64,000 nt of DNA, from positions 132,534 to 196,533 of the forward strand of contig JAGDMU010000007.1 in assembly GCA_017860615.1 (NCBI GenBank), written 5' to 3'. The position numbers were made by a program, and so were the translations under genes. This document shows, one piece after another, positions 32,559-41,051 of the stretch. This DNA comes from Pseudomonadota bacterium (GTDB lineage Bacteria > Campylobacterota > Campylobacteria > Campylobacterales > Sulfurospirillaceae). Each line of letters starts with the position of its first letter. The stretch's first letter is position 1. The notes beneath the pieces are model-generated. The model had not been told where the DNA came from. It was given only the letters and a program-made list of their open reading frames with translations, and did not search any database.

Positions 32559-33427
32559 TGTCTCTGTTCAATGGCTTCAAGCATTTTGGCTACATTGGAA
32601 AAATCTTGGCCAGAGGGAAGGTCAAAGCGATCCAAGGAGAGTTTTTCCAAGATACTTTTACCATAAGAGTCTAAGTGCATCGTTGCAAAGGCATGTTGTA
32701 ACATATCAAACTGCTTTTGAGGCAATGAACTTCTCGCTACAATAGGGGAATTGGTATAAGGGCCTAAAACTTGAATAATTTTAAGTTGCTCGATTTGTTC
32801 TGGATGCTTCTGCGCAAAACGCGTATAGACAATATTATCCACACTTGCACCATCCACAAAACCATCAATCACCGCTTTAATAGACTCACCATGCTCATAG
32901 GTGTAAATATAGGATTTGAAAAACGTTTTAGGATCCATTCCATGACTAAGCATATAATAGCTAGGTGCTGTTGCTCCTGAATTGCTTTCAGGATCGGTAA
33001 AGGCAAAAATAGCTCCTTTAAAATCTGACAATGAGTTGAAACGACTATTTTTTTTCGCGATAATATAGGAGTAATACTGATCACTCCCATCAAAAATAGG
33101 AATCGCTAAAATTTTTCCCGTTCCCTCTTTGTCCAATTTAGTATAACTTGAGTTACACACATACGCTATATCTACTTTATGCTCTTTAATGAGCGTATTC
33201 ATCTCTGCATAAGTTTTTGAGAAGCGTATTTGCACATCAAAATCAGTGATTTTATGCTCTAAATACTTCTCCCAATCCATAAAATTTTTGAGATCATCTT
33301 TAAAAACAGTGCCTGTAAGACCAAGGACAATTTTTTCTTTGGCATAAAGTGAAAAAGGTAACAAGAGTAGCAAAAAAAGCATGGTAAATTTTTGAAAGGC
33401 ACTGGTCAAAATTTGATCGTTTTTCAT
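32555..33427 (-). CDS. arrX: Periplasmic arsenic-oxyanion-binding protein (ArrX/AioX, PhnD-like family)
   Basis: The 290-residue protein has a signal peptide (ending FSLYA, about 1-29) followed by a PhnD-type solute-binding fold (VDIAYVCNSSY, TDPESNSGATAPSYYML). AioX binds arsenite through a cysteine, and ArrX homologues bind arsenate. The mature protein here has one cysteine, Cys91 in AYVCNSS, in the region where AioX carries its ligand. The choice of arsenite or arsenate is therefore open. A frame start at 33487 would run into the sigma-54 promoter; ATG 33427 with AAGGAG upstream is preferred. Confidence 0.82.
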   Translation of the reverse strand: MKNDQILTSAFQKFTMLFLLLLLPFSLYAKEKIVLGLTGTVFKDDLKNFMDWEKYLEHKITDFDVQIRFSKTYAEMNTLIKEHKVDIAYVCNSSYTKLDKEGTGKILAIPIFDGSDQYYSYIIAKKNSRFNSLSDFKGAIFAFTDPESNSGATAPSYYMLSHGMDPKTFFKSYIYTYEHGESIKAVIDGFVDGASVDNIVYTRFAQKHPEQIEQLKIIQVLGPYTNSPIVARSSLPQKQFDMLQHAFATMHLDSYGKSILEKLSLDRFDLPSGQDFSNVAKMLEAIEQRQ

Positions 33428-33480
33428 CTTTTGAAGGCTCCTTTTTTCTCTTGAAATCCATATTTTAGGGCTTTTGAACG

Positions 33481-33497
33481 TTGGCATGATAATTGCA
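33481..33497 (+). promoter_or_regulatory. Sigma-54 (-24/-12) promoter for arrCAB
   Basis: TTGGCATGATAATTGCA matches the RpoN consensus, with GG and GC elements exactly 10 bases apart. It lies about 50 nt before arrC and directly beside the gene set for a sigma-54 activator. Transcription should begin near 33507. Confidence 0.8.
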
Positions 33498-33500
33498 GTT

Positions 33501-33513
33501 AGTACATTGTACT
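33501..33513. promoter_or_regulatory. Palindrome over the predicted arr transcription start
   Basis: AGTACA-T-TGTACT is a perfect inverted repeat at the predicted start. An outer pair TTTTGAAC (33472-33479) and GTTCAAAA (33523-33530) brackets the promoter. Either could bind a second regulator. Confidence 0.4.
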
Positions 33514-33549
33514 TGAAGAAAAGTTCAAAAAACTTTAAAGGAGTCCATG

Positions 33550-34386
33550 ATGCAATTATTGTGGGATGTACGGGTCTCGCTCGATCTGTTTTTGGGTGGT
33601 TTAGGTGTAGGTGCCTTTCTCGTGGGGGTTATACTTTACTATGTCGATGTAAAAAATTACGAGGGTTTTGTCAAAAAATCATTTGTGATTGCACCGCTTT
33701 TGGTGATAGCAGGATTGCTACTGCTGCTTACAGAACTTGGTCGTCCATTGAACGTGATTAAAACGATTTATGCGGTTAATCCAACATCGTTTATGTCAAT
33801 CGGTATTTTTTTACAAAGTGCATTTGTAGCCGTTGCGCTTCTTATTGCCTTTAAAGCTCTTACAAGCGGTGTTTCATCTCTTAGCTCAAAAATCATTTAT
33901 GCAGGTGCAATCCTTGCTGGTTTGGTTGGATTGTATCATGGATTCTTGCTCTCCGGCATTGCAAAAGAGCCATGGAATAACGCCATTCCTGTGATTTTCT
34001 TCATCTCATCCATTCTCGCAGGATCGTCTTTAATGATTCTTCTCAATTTAGATAGTTTGGAAAATCTTGTGGCACGTTTTAAACTCCCCCTCATCATCAA
34101 TATGATTTTAACCCTTGAGTTAGCGGCTGTTTTTGCATGGGTTTACAATTTAGCATTAACAACAGCATCTTCTAAACATGCCTATGATGTGCTTATTAGT
34201 AGCTTTAGCATGGAGTTTTGGGTACTGAGTATCTTAATCGGGCTCATTGCACCTTTAGTCATTTTTACATTGGTCATTTTAAATAAATTATCCCTCAAAG
34301 CAGTCGCCATTCCAACCTTTTCAATTATTGTTGCGGGAAGTTTTTTCCTCAAAAACTTAGTTGTTTATCTTGGTCAAGCAGTATAA
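33550..34386 (+). CDS. arrC: Arsenate reductase membrane subunit, NrfD/PsrC-type quinol dehydrogenase
   Basis: The 278-residue protein has about eight membrane helices in the NrfD/PsrC pattern (LFLGGLGVGAFLVG, LLLTELGRPLNVI, YHGFLLS). It should oxidise menaquinol and pass electrons to the iron-sulfur subunit ArrB. It is first in the arrCAB operon, as in several anaerobes, whereas Shewanella ArrAB lacks such an anchor. Two adjacent ATG codons exist at 33547 and 33550; the second has AAAGGAG at the better distance. Confidence 0.87.
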   Translation: MQLLWDVRVSLDLFLGGLGVGAFLVGVILYYVDVKNYEGFVKKSFVIAPLLVIAGLLLLLTELGRPLNVIKTIYAVNPTSFMSIGIFLQSAFVAVALLIAFKALTSGVSSLSSKIIYAGAILAGLVGLYHGFLLSGIAKEPWNNAIPVIFFISSILAGSSLMILLNLDSLENLVARFKLPLIINMILTLELAAVFAWVYNLALTTASSKHAYDVLISSFSMEFWVLSILIGLIAPLVIFTLVILNKLSLKAVAIPTFSIIVAGSFFLKNLVVYLGQAV

Positions 34387-34396
34387 GGAGTCAATG

Positions 34397-36952
34397 ATGA
34401 GTATTAACAGAAGAGATTTTCTCAAAACAACCGCAGGAACAGCAGCCGTCGCTTCAACCCTCTCTATTTTTCCTGAAGTTGTTGAAGCCAAAACAGGTGA
34501 ATTAAAGTATGAAGGTGAAGCAGGTAAATGGGTTTCAACAACCTGTCAAGGATGTACAAGTTGGTGTCCAATCCAAGGCTTAGTTGTTGATGGTAAAGTC
34601 ATCAAAGTCAGAGGCAATCCAAACTCTCCAAGTGGCGGACGTATCTGCCCACGTCCACACTTAGCATTGCAACAAGTGTACGATCCAGATCGTGTTAAAA
34701 CACCACTCAAACGTACCAATCCTAAAAAAGGAAGAGGGATAGATCCTAAATTTGTACCTATTTCATGGGATGAAGCGATCAATACCATCGCCGATAAAAT
34801 TATGGAACTCATCAAAGCAGGTGAAACCCATAAATACATGTTGATGAGAGGTCGTTATACCAATCTTAATGAAATTATGTACAACACCTTTCCAAAATTG
34901 ATTGGAAGCCCAAACAATATCTCGCACTCTGCCTTGTGTGCTGAGAGTGAAAAATTTGGTCGTTACTATACAGAAGGTTTTTGGAACTACGCAGATTTTG
35001 ATTTAGACAATACACGTTACATTTTAGGATGGGGTGCTGATTGGGTGGCATCAAATCGTCAAACACCATGGTTTATGCACCAATTTGGAAAAGTGAAAGA
35101 CAGAGCTAAAATCACTACGATTGATCCACGCCTTTCAGCAACCGCAGCAAAATCACATCGTTGGTTACCCGTTATCCCAGGGGAAGATGGAGCACTTGCT
35201 ATTGCTATTGCCCATGTGATTTTAAGTGAAGGCAAATGGAATAAAAGCTTTGTGGGTGATTTTGCCGATAAAGTCAATTATTTCATCCCAGAAAAAGAGG
35301 TTCCAACTGAAATTGAGCTTGATGGCAAAGTCATTCCTGTTGTCTTTGAAGAAAAACATACGCATGGTGTGATTGCATGGTGGAATTTAGAGTTAAAAGA
35401 CAGAACACCTGAGTGGGCAGAGAAACTCACAGGCATTAGCGCTAAAGAGATTCGTGAAGTGGCTCGTGAATTTGCGGAAGCTGGCAGTCGGGCTATCTCT
35501 TGGGTAACGCCAGGTACGGCAATGCAACCTCGTGGCGCGTATGCTTCCTTAGCCGCACACGCACTGAATGGTTTGGTAGGATCAGTTGATGCAGTAGGTG
35601 GAATATTACAAGGAAATTCTGTCCCCTCTGTAGCGGCACCTGATGTTAAGCCTTATCTTTCTGAAGAGATTGCCAAAGCCCTTAAAAATAAAAAGATTGA
35701 CCAAAGAGGTACCAAAGGTTTTCCTGCCATTAACCAAAAAAGTGGTGGTGGCGTTGTAACCAGTCGTGTTGCACAAGCCATGATGGATAAAAATCCATAT
35801 GACATCAAAGTAGCCATTGGATACTGGAACAACTGGGTGTTTTCAACAAATGGTGCCAATGTTTGGGAAAAAGCGATGGAGACATTGCCATTTTTTGCGC
35901 ATGTTACGACGAACATTGCGGAGATGACGATGTATGCGGATATCGTTTTGCCTGCTAAAATGCATCTCTTTGAGCGTTTTGGTTTTGTAACGAATAAGCA
36001 AAACTTACACGGCTATATGTCCATTCATCAACCACTTGTTAAACCGTATGGTGATGCAAAAACCGATGAGACGGAAGTACCGTTTTTACTTGCACAAGCA
36101 CTTGCTAAAAAAGGTTACGATGCACCACTTCGCTATTTCCAAGATAACTTCAAAGATCCACAAAGTGGCAAAATACCGGAAACTTCTGAGGAATTTGATC
36201 TTTTTGCTGTCAAATATTTTACGAAAGCTATTTGGAGTGGAGAGAGTAATGAAAAAGGTGACACCATCAATAGTTGGGAAGAGCTCTTAGATAAAGGTGT
36301 CTGGAAAACGAAGAAATTCAAACCTGGCAAAAAGATCGACAACTTTAAAACCGAAACGAAAAAATTTGAGTTTTACAGTGAAACACTCAAAAAAGTGATG
36401 ATCGAACACGCTGAAAAAAATAAAATCACCGTTGATGAAGCATTTGAACATGCTAATTATACCTGTAAAGGTGAGGTGAGTTTTGTTCCTCACTATGAGC
36501 CAGCTGTAAGGCACGGCGATGAAGCGACCTATCCGTTTATCTTCTCAGAACATCGTTCACGCCTTAACCGTGAAGGACGCAGCCAAAATAGCCCTTGGTA
36601 TTACACCACAAAAAATGTTGATCCAGGTGATGAGAACGAAAAAGATGTTACCAAAATCAATCCACTGGATGGTAAGAAACTGGGACTCAAAAATGGTGAC
36701 AAAATCCGTATTAGCTCTATCCAAGGCAGTCTTGAGAGTGAAGTCAAACTATGGGAAGGTACACGCCCTGGCGTTGTTATCAAATGCTATGGTCAAGGAC
36801 ACTGGGCATATGGTCGCGTTGGTAGTGAAGTTTTTGGCTCGAAACCAAGAGGTGGAAACAATAACCAAATACTCATTCATGAATACGAGCGCCTTAGTGG
36901 AACGAACCCAAGAGCGGGTGGTTTTGCTCGTGTAAAAATCGAAAAGATATAG
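34397..36952 (+). CDS. arrA: Respiratory arsenate reductase catalytic subunit
   Basis: The 851-residue molybdopterin enzyme reduces arsenate as terminal electron acceptor in the periplasm. A Tat signal (NRRDFLK, residues 4-10) and the [4Fe-4S] motif Cys50, Cys53, Cys57, Cys84 (CQGCTSWC, RIC) open the chain. The ArrA-specific RGRY motif is Arg153-Tyr154. Cys181 is the likely molybdenum ligand, and Lys186 and Tyr198 complete the set. These match Shewanella ArrA Arg165, Tyr166, Cys193, Lys198 and Tyr210 (from memory) with a constant shift of 12. Polysulfide and thiosulfate reductases lack this pattern. The start at 34397 has AAGGAG; a frame start at 34361 is inside arrC. Confidence 0.93.
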   Translation: MSINRRDFLKTTAGTAAVASTLSIFPEVVEAKTGELKYEGEAGKWVSTTCQGCTSWCPIQGLVVDGKVIKVRGNPNSPSGGRICPRPHLALQQVYDPDRVKTPLKRTNPKKGRGIDPKFVPISWDEAINTIADKIMELIKAGETHKYMLMRGRYTNLNEIMYNTFPKLIGSPNNISHSALCAESEKFGRYYTEGFWNYADFDLDNTRYILGWGADWVASNRQTPWFMHQFGKVKDRAKITTIDPRLSATAAKSHRWLPVIPGEDGALAIAIAHVILSEGKWNKSFVGDFADKVNYFIPEKEVPTEIELDGKVIPVVFEEKHTHGVIAWWNLELKDRTPEWAEKLTGISAKEIREVAREFAEAGSRAISWVTPGTAMQPRGAYASLAAHALNGLVGSVDAVGGILQGNSVPSVAAPDVKPYLSEEIAKALKNKKIDQRGTKGFPAINQKSGGGVVTSRVAQAMMDKNPYDIKVAIGYWNNWVFSTNGANVWEKAMETLPFFAHVTTNIAEMTMYADIVLPAKMHLFERFGFVTNKQNLHGYMSIHQPLVKPYGDAKTDETEVPFLLAQALAKKGYDAPLRYFQDNFKDPQSGKIPETSEEFDLFAVKYFTKAIWSGESNEKGDTINSWEELLDKGVWKTKKFKPGKKIDNFKTETKKFEFYSETLKKVMIEHAEKNKITVDEAFEHANYTCKGEVSFVPHYEPAVRHGDEATYPFIFSEHRSRLNREGRSQNSPWYYTTKNVDPGDENEKDVTKINPLDGKKLGLKNGDKIRISSIQGSLESEVKLWEGTRPGVVIKCYGQGHWAYGRVGSEVFGSKPRGGNNNQILIHEYERLSGTNPRAGGFARVKIEKI

Positions 36953-36966
36953 GTGAAGGATAAACA

Positions 36967-37665
36967 ATGGCAAAAAAATATGGAATGATTATTGACCTCC
37001 ATCGTTGTGTAGGATGCGGTGCATGTGATCTTGCATGTAAAAGTGAAAATAATACACCTGTTGGAATCGATTGGGCGAGCCATAAGATCGAAACATATGG
37101 GGTATTTCCCAAAGTGACCTATACCCATACACCAACGCTGTGTAACCACTGTGAAGATGCACCCTGTGTGAGAGTCTGCCCAACCCATGCAATGCATAAA
37201 ACAGAGGAAGGATTTGTCGTACACGATCCGAGTATTTGTATTGGTTGTAAAAGCTGTATGTTGGCGGATCCTTATGGTGTTATCTTTTTCAATAAAACAG
37301 ATGCCTTTAGCGATTATGTATCCGACGATAGTAGTATTGTCAAAGGTGGAACATTCTCGAAAAAAGAGCTTAGTGACAAAGCAAAAGCACCCTTTCCAAA
37401 CTTTAATGCGGCACGAGGTGCTGGTGGCTATGAGGCTATACGTCGCAAAGGTACGGTTGAGAAATGTACCTTCTGTAACCACAGAGTCGCACAAGGACTT
37501 TCCCCTGCTTGTGTTGTGGCATGTCCAGCTGACGCACGTATATTTGGTGATCTCAATGATGAGAAAAGTCAAATTGCAACAACGCTTAAAGCACATAAGC
37601 CAACGGTATTGCTTCCTGAAAAAGGCACAAATCCTAAAGTGTTTTATATCAGAAGCTACAATTAA
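36967..37665 (+). CDS. arrB: Arsenate reductase iron-sulfur subunit, four-cluster ferredoxin type
   Basis: The 232-residue subunit carries electrons from ArrC to ArrA. Cluster motifs read CVGCGACDLACKSEN, CNHCEDAPCVRVCP, CIGCKSCMLADPYG and CTFCNHR with CVVACP. In the third motif the fourth cysteine, normally before Pro, is Asp (LADPYG). That cluster may thus be [3Fe-4S] or have an oxygen ligand. No signal is present; export should occur with ArrA. A strong terminator follows directly, closing the operon. Confidence 0.9.
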   Translation: MAKKYGMIIDLHRCVGCGACDLACKSENNTPVGIDWASHKIETYGVFPKVTYTHTPTLCNHCEDAPCVRVCPTHAMHKTEEGFVVHDPSICIGCKSCMLADPYGVIFFNKTDAFSDYVSDDSSIVKGGTFSKKELSDKAKAPFPNFNAARGAGGYEAIRRKGTVEKCTFCNHRVAQGLSPACVVACPADARIFGDLNDEKSQIATTLKAHKPTVLLPEKGTNPKVFYIRSYN

Positions 37666-37666
37666 C

Positions 37667-37712
37667 ATATAGAACCCTCCCTCGTTGGAGGGTTCTATAT
37701 AACATATTTTTT
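37667..37712 (+). terminator. Terminator of arrCAB
   Basis: ATATAGAACCCTCC (37667-37680) and GGAGGGTTCTATAT (37687-37700) form a 14-bp perfect stem with a 6-base loop, followed by a T-rich tail. Confidence 0.9.
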
Positions 37713-37781
37713 CGTCATATTTAGCTTTTATTTACAGTGTTTTGGTAGGATTTCGCATCTTACACATCAAAAGGTTTTTAG

Positions 37782-38219
37782 ATGAAAAAACTGCTTTTAA
37801 CCAGCTTTTTGTTAGGCTTTTTTATGACGCTATTTGCAGAATCACTTCCGCCCGTGACTGTTTATAAGTCTAAATATTGCGGTTGTTGTGGTGAATGGGT
37901 GAAACATATGGAAAAAAATGGCTTTAAAGTGACTGTGGTTGAGACCGAAGCACTCAATGAAGTGAAAATCAAACACAATGTCCCTGCTCCACTCGCTTCA
38001 TGTCATACTGCTATTATTGGTAATTTTATCGTCGAAGGTCACACGCCTGCAAGTAGCATTAAGCGTTTTCTTAATGAGGCACCTAAAGATGCCATCGGCT
38101 TAGCCGTTCCCGGTATGCCACTTGGTTCTCCTGGAATGGAGCAAGGCAATATGAAACAACCTTATGATGTTTTAGCCTTTGACAAACAAGGAAATACCGT
38201 TGTTTTTGAAAAATTTTAG
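37782..38219 (+). CDS. DUF411-family exported metal-binding protein
   Basis: The 145-residue protein has a signal peptide (cleavage near LFAES, residue 21) and a DUF411 core: TVYKSKYCGCCGEWVKHM, HNVPAPLASCHTA and GLAVPGMPLGSPGME. Members often lie by copper or other metal-handling genes and are thought to bind metal through the CGCC motif. Its position after the arr operon is suggestive only, since a terminator separates them. The cytochrome gene that follows overlaps its end. Confidence 0.82.
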   Translation: MKKLLLTSFLLGFFMTLFAESLPPVTVYKSKYCGCCGEWVKHMEKNGFKVTVVETEALNEVKIKHNVPAPLASCHTAIIGNFIVEGHTPASSIKRFLNEAPKDAIGLAVPGMPLGSPGMEQGNMKQPYDVLAFDKQGNTVVFEKF

Positions 38220-38505
38220 TCTCTTTGCCCTCGTGGGACTTTTGCATATAAACCTTTGGAGCGCGAGCAATGAAGTACTGTATAACTCCTGTCGTTTTTG
38301 CCATGGAGAAAAGGGTGAAGTGACTTATTTAGGGAAAGTCGAGCCTATCAAACGACTCGATAAAACCTCACTCATCGTTCTTTTGCAAAGTTATAAAAAA
38401 GGGGAGATTGATCAAATGGGGCTTGGAAAACTAATGCAAGCCCAAATAGCGAATTTCAGTGATGCCGATATTGAGCAACTCAGTCAGTATATCGCTTCGT
38501 TTTAG
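38200..38505 (+). CDS. Small periplasmic c-type cytochrome
   Basis: A short exported cytochrome of about 101 residues with a signal sequence (NFSLFALVGLLHINLWSA) and one heme site SCRFCH. A Met in the QMGLGKLMQAQ region could be the sixth ligand, and DADIEQLSQYIASF closes the class I fold. It resembles the c553 type. The start is uncertain: no ATG fits. TTG 38200 has AAGGA 7 nt upstream; TTG 38206 is the alternative. Translation is likely coupled to the DUF411 gene, which it overlaps. Confidence 0.75.
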   Translation: MFLKNFSLFALVGLLHINLWSASNEVLYNSCRFCHGEKGEVTYLGKVEPIKRLDKTSLIVLLQSYKKGEIDQMGLGKLMQAQIANFSDADIEQLSQYIASF

Positions 38506-39509
38506 GCACCTAAAAGTGGGTTGTAACGCGCTTCTTCGAGCGCACGCCCTGCCCCTAAAATAATGTTTTGCAGAGGATTTTTCACAGCATTCACTTCGAT
38601 CTCTAGTTTAGAAGAAATATAACGATCAAGCCCTTGAAGCATCGATGAACCACCTGTGAGTAAAATACCTTGATCGTAAATATCTTGTGCAAATACAGGA
38701 GGAAGTTCTGAGAGCATACTGTGTGTGAGTGTAACCATTTTATCCGCAAGTGGTAAAATAGCTTGGTGTACATCTTTAGAGCTTGCAACAAAGCTTTCAG
38801 GAAGGCGTGAGATCAGATTTTTCACATTGATCTTCATCGTTTTTTCTTCTTTTTCAAAGAGATTTCCCAGCTCTTTTTTCAAACGTTCCGCATCGCTTTG
38901 AGAGATAAGAATACGCTTATATGCTTTAAAATACTCAATAATTGCCTCATCAAGATCATTGCCCGCAATACGAAGTGATTTGGACATAACGATACCATTG
39001 CACGAAAGTAGTGATATATCGCTTACACCAGCACCTATATCAAGCACTAAAACACCTTGAGGTCGCTCAATCGCTTGTTCTGAACCAAGAGCAGCAGAGA
39101 AAGGATCTTTGATGAGCATGACTTCGCGTGCTCCACCGTTCTTACACGCTTCTACCACAGCATTGCGCTCCATCATATTGAGATCACTTGGAACACTTAC
39201 CACAATAGTCGGTTTAAAAAATCGACTTTGTGCAATACGCGCAATGACCTCTTTGATATACGCTTTTGCCACCGTTAGGTTGGCAATAGCACCTTTGGAG
39301 AGCGGATGCATCACCTCAATATGTTTAGGGTTTTTGCCCCACATTCGTTTTGAGCTTGCCCCACAATCCACAAAAGAGCTTCGCTTGCTATCAAATGCAA
39401 TGGAAGTAGGCTCATCTAAAATAATGCCCCTACTTGGTTGATACACAAGCGTATTATTGGTTCCAAGATCAATCGCAAAGGCGTTGGAAGAACGAAAGAG
39501 AGAAAACAT
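38502..39509 (-). CDS. mreB: MreB-like actin-fold protein
   Basis: The 335-residue protein has actin-fold nucleotide motifs: AIDLGTNNTLVY (phosphate 1), VLDIGAGVSDISLL (phosphate 2) and ILLTGGSSMLQGL (adenosine). It should form membrane-bound filaments that guide cell-wall growth. MreB usually sits beside mreC, which is absent here; the next gene on this strand is a TerC protein overlapping by 1 nt. It may therefore be a second MreB paralog. Confidence 0.8.
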   Translation of the reverse strand: MFSLFRSSNAFAIDLGTNNTLVYQPSRGIILDEPTSIAFDSKRSSFVDCGASSKRMWGKNPKHIEVMHPLSKGAIANLTVAKAYIKEVIARIAQSRFFKPTIVVSVPSDLNMMERNAVVEACKNGGAREVMLIKDPFSAALGSEQAIERPQGVLVLDIGAGVSDISLLSCNGIVMSKSLRIAGNDLDEAIIEYFKAYKRILISQSDAERLKKELGNLFEKEEKTMKINVKNLISRLPESFVASSKDVHQAILPLADKMVTLTHSMLSELPPVFAQDIYDQGILLTGGSSMLQGLDRYISSKLEIEVNAVKNPLQNIILGAGRALEEARYNPLLGA

Positions 39510-40252
39510 TACGCCTCTTTTTTAACCGCTGGTTTTTTAGCTTTTTTCTTACGGCTATAAATATTAATAGACTCAACAGCCAAAGAAAATGCCATAGCAA
39601 AATAGACATAGGCCTTTGAGATATGAAACTCTAATCCCTCAGCAATAAGCGTAACACCTACTAAAATTAAAAATGAAAGGGCTAAGATCTTGATGGTCGG
39701 ATTGGCATCGATAAAATTTGAAATGCCTTTACTTGCAAACATCATGACGCCTACAGCAATCACGACCGCTAAAATCATAACGATGATGTCATTTGCCATA
39801 CCCACAGCGGTAATAACCGAATCCAATGAAAAGACGATATCTAAAATGGCAATTTGAATGAGCGTATTGAAAAAACCACGAGAACCTTTTTTGAGCTCTT
39901 TTTCTTCTTCACCTGCTTCTTCAATGTCTTGGTGAATTTCAGTGGTTGACTTAGCGAGTAAAAAAAGTCCGCCCACGATCAAAATAAGATCACGTCCTGA
40001 AATCTCTTGCGCAAAAATGGTAAAAAGCGGTGTCGTAAGCTTCATAATCCAAAAAAGTGAAAGCAACAGCAAGATACGGGTTATCATCGCAAGAGCGAGT
40101 CCAAAAATTCTTCCTTTATCTCTTTGGTGTTGCGGTAAACGACCTACTAAGATCGCAATAAAGATAATATTGTCAATGCCAAGTACGATTTCTAAAGCCG
40201 TCAGCGTCAATAATGCCATCATAGCTTCAAGGGTAAATAACGATTCTAACAT
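39509..40252 (-). CDS. TerC-family integral membrane protein
   Basis: The 247-residue protein has about seven membrane segments with the TerC pattern TALEIVLGIDNIIFIAIL and a second half AILDIVFSLDSVITAVGM, each with a buried acidic residue. Members move manganese or other divalent metals, or support protein export to the membrane. A charged EEAGEEEKELKKGSRG loop separates the halves. The gene overlaps mreB-like by 1 nt and heads the pair. Confidence 0.85.
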   Translation of the reverse strand: MLESLFTLEAMMALLTLTALEIVLGIDNIIFIAILVGRLPQHQRDKGRIFGLALAMITRILLLLSLFWIMKLTTPLFTIFAQEISGRDLILIVGGLFLLAKSTTEIHQDIEEAGEEEKELKKGSRGFFNTLIQIAILDIVFSLDSVITAVGMANDIIVMILAVVIAVGVMMFASKGISNFIDANPTIKILALSFLILVGVTLIAEGLEFHISKAYVYFAMAFSLAVESINIYSRKKKAKKPAVKKEA

Positions 40253-40340
40253 CTCATTTTTTCCTAATCTTTTTGTTTTGATTGTATCTATTTTTGGGTA
40301 TAAATCTTCTTAGTAAATCATCTTGTTAAGCTAGGTAAGT

Positions 40341-40346
40341 TATAAT
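40341..40346 (+). promoter_or_regulatory. Likely -10 box for mqnA
   Basis: TATAAT lies 26 nt before the mqnA ATG, with AAGGAG in between. No clear -35 is seen, which is common in Campylobacterota. Confidence 0.5.
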
Positions 40347-40371
40347 TTACGAGGTCAAATAAGGAGTCGCT

Positions 40372-41043
40372 ATGGTTTTTGGAAAGATAGATTATATCAA
40401 TCTTCTTCCGTTTCATGTTTTTCTCAAAAAGTCTTCACTTCCTAATACGTTTAAACGTTCATGTGAACATCAAAAAGACGTTCCTTCTGTTATCAATCAT
40501 AAACTACGTAAACGCAAGGTCAACGCTGCTATTATCTCAAGTATTGAGAGTAAACGTCCCTCTATCAAACCACTCAATATTGGGATAATTGCACAAAAAA
40601 ATGTTAAAAGTGTCATTTTAAAAAAAGGGCTTTCTAAAAAAGATCCCGCTTCTGCAACGTCCAATATGCTTGCTCGCGTTTTAGGGCTAGAAGGTGAAGT
40701 TTTCATCGGTGATCGTGCCTTAAGACTCTTTCTTCAAGAGCCTTCAGCGTACATTGATCTAGCACAAACATGGAATGATAAATACCATCTTCCGTTTGTG
40801 TTTGCAAGACTTTGCGTCAATGCGCATGAACATTTTTTTGCCAGACTCGCTCAAAAATTTGTTCAACGCCCTATCAAAATTCCTCGTTACATTTTGCAAC
40901 AATACGCATCCAAGCGCGATATTTCGATGCATGACATTCGAGATTATCTCAAACTCATCAGCTATACTATTGGCAAAAAAGAACAAAAAGCACTCTTTAT
41001 TTTTTTGAAAAAAGCAAATCAGTTAAAGAAAACGAACACCTAA
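40372..41043 (+). CDS. mqnA: Chorismate dehydratase MqnA (futalosine menaquinone pathway)
   Basis: The 223-residue protein resembles the MqnA/MqnD solute-binding-like fold (GKIDYINLLPFHVFL, AAIISSIES, GDRALRLF, DLAQTWNDKYHLPFVFA). It converts chorismate to 3-enolpyruvylbenzoate, the first step of the futalosine route. Menaquinone made this way would be the electron donor for ArrC and similar enzymes. gdhA begins 8 nt after its stop. Confidence 0.85.
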   Translation: MVFGKIDYINLLPFHVFLKKSSLPNTFKRSCEHQKDVPSVINHKLRKRKVNAAIISSIESKRPSIKPLNIGIIAQKNVKSVILKKGLSKKDPASATSNMLARVLGLEGEVFIGDRALRLFLQEPSAYIDLAQTWNDKYHLPFVFARLCVNAHEHFFARLAQKFVQRPIKIPRYILQQYASKRDISMHDIRDYLKLISYTIGKKEQKALFIFLKKANQLKKTNT

Positions 41044-41051
41044 GGAAAACA

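Noticed and set aside
34397-36952. Polysulfide or thiosulfate reductase (PsrA/PhsA) as the identity of this molybdoenzyme
   Set aside because: The RGRY motif and the Arg, Tyr, Cys, Lys, Tyr spacing match ArrA, and the XSR regulators support arsenate.
36877-37668. A 263-residue minus-strand frame opposite arrB
   Set aside because: It is a shadow of arrB with no ribosome site; the cluster motifs are on the plus strand.
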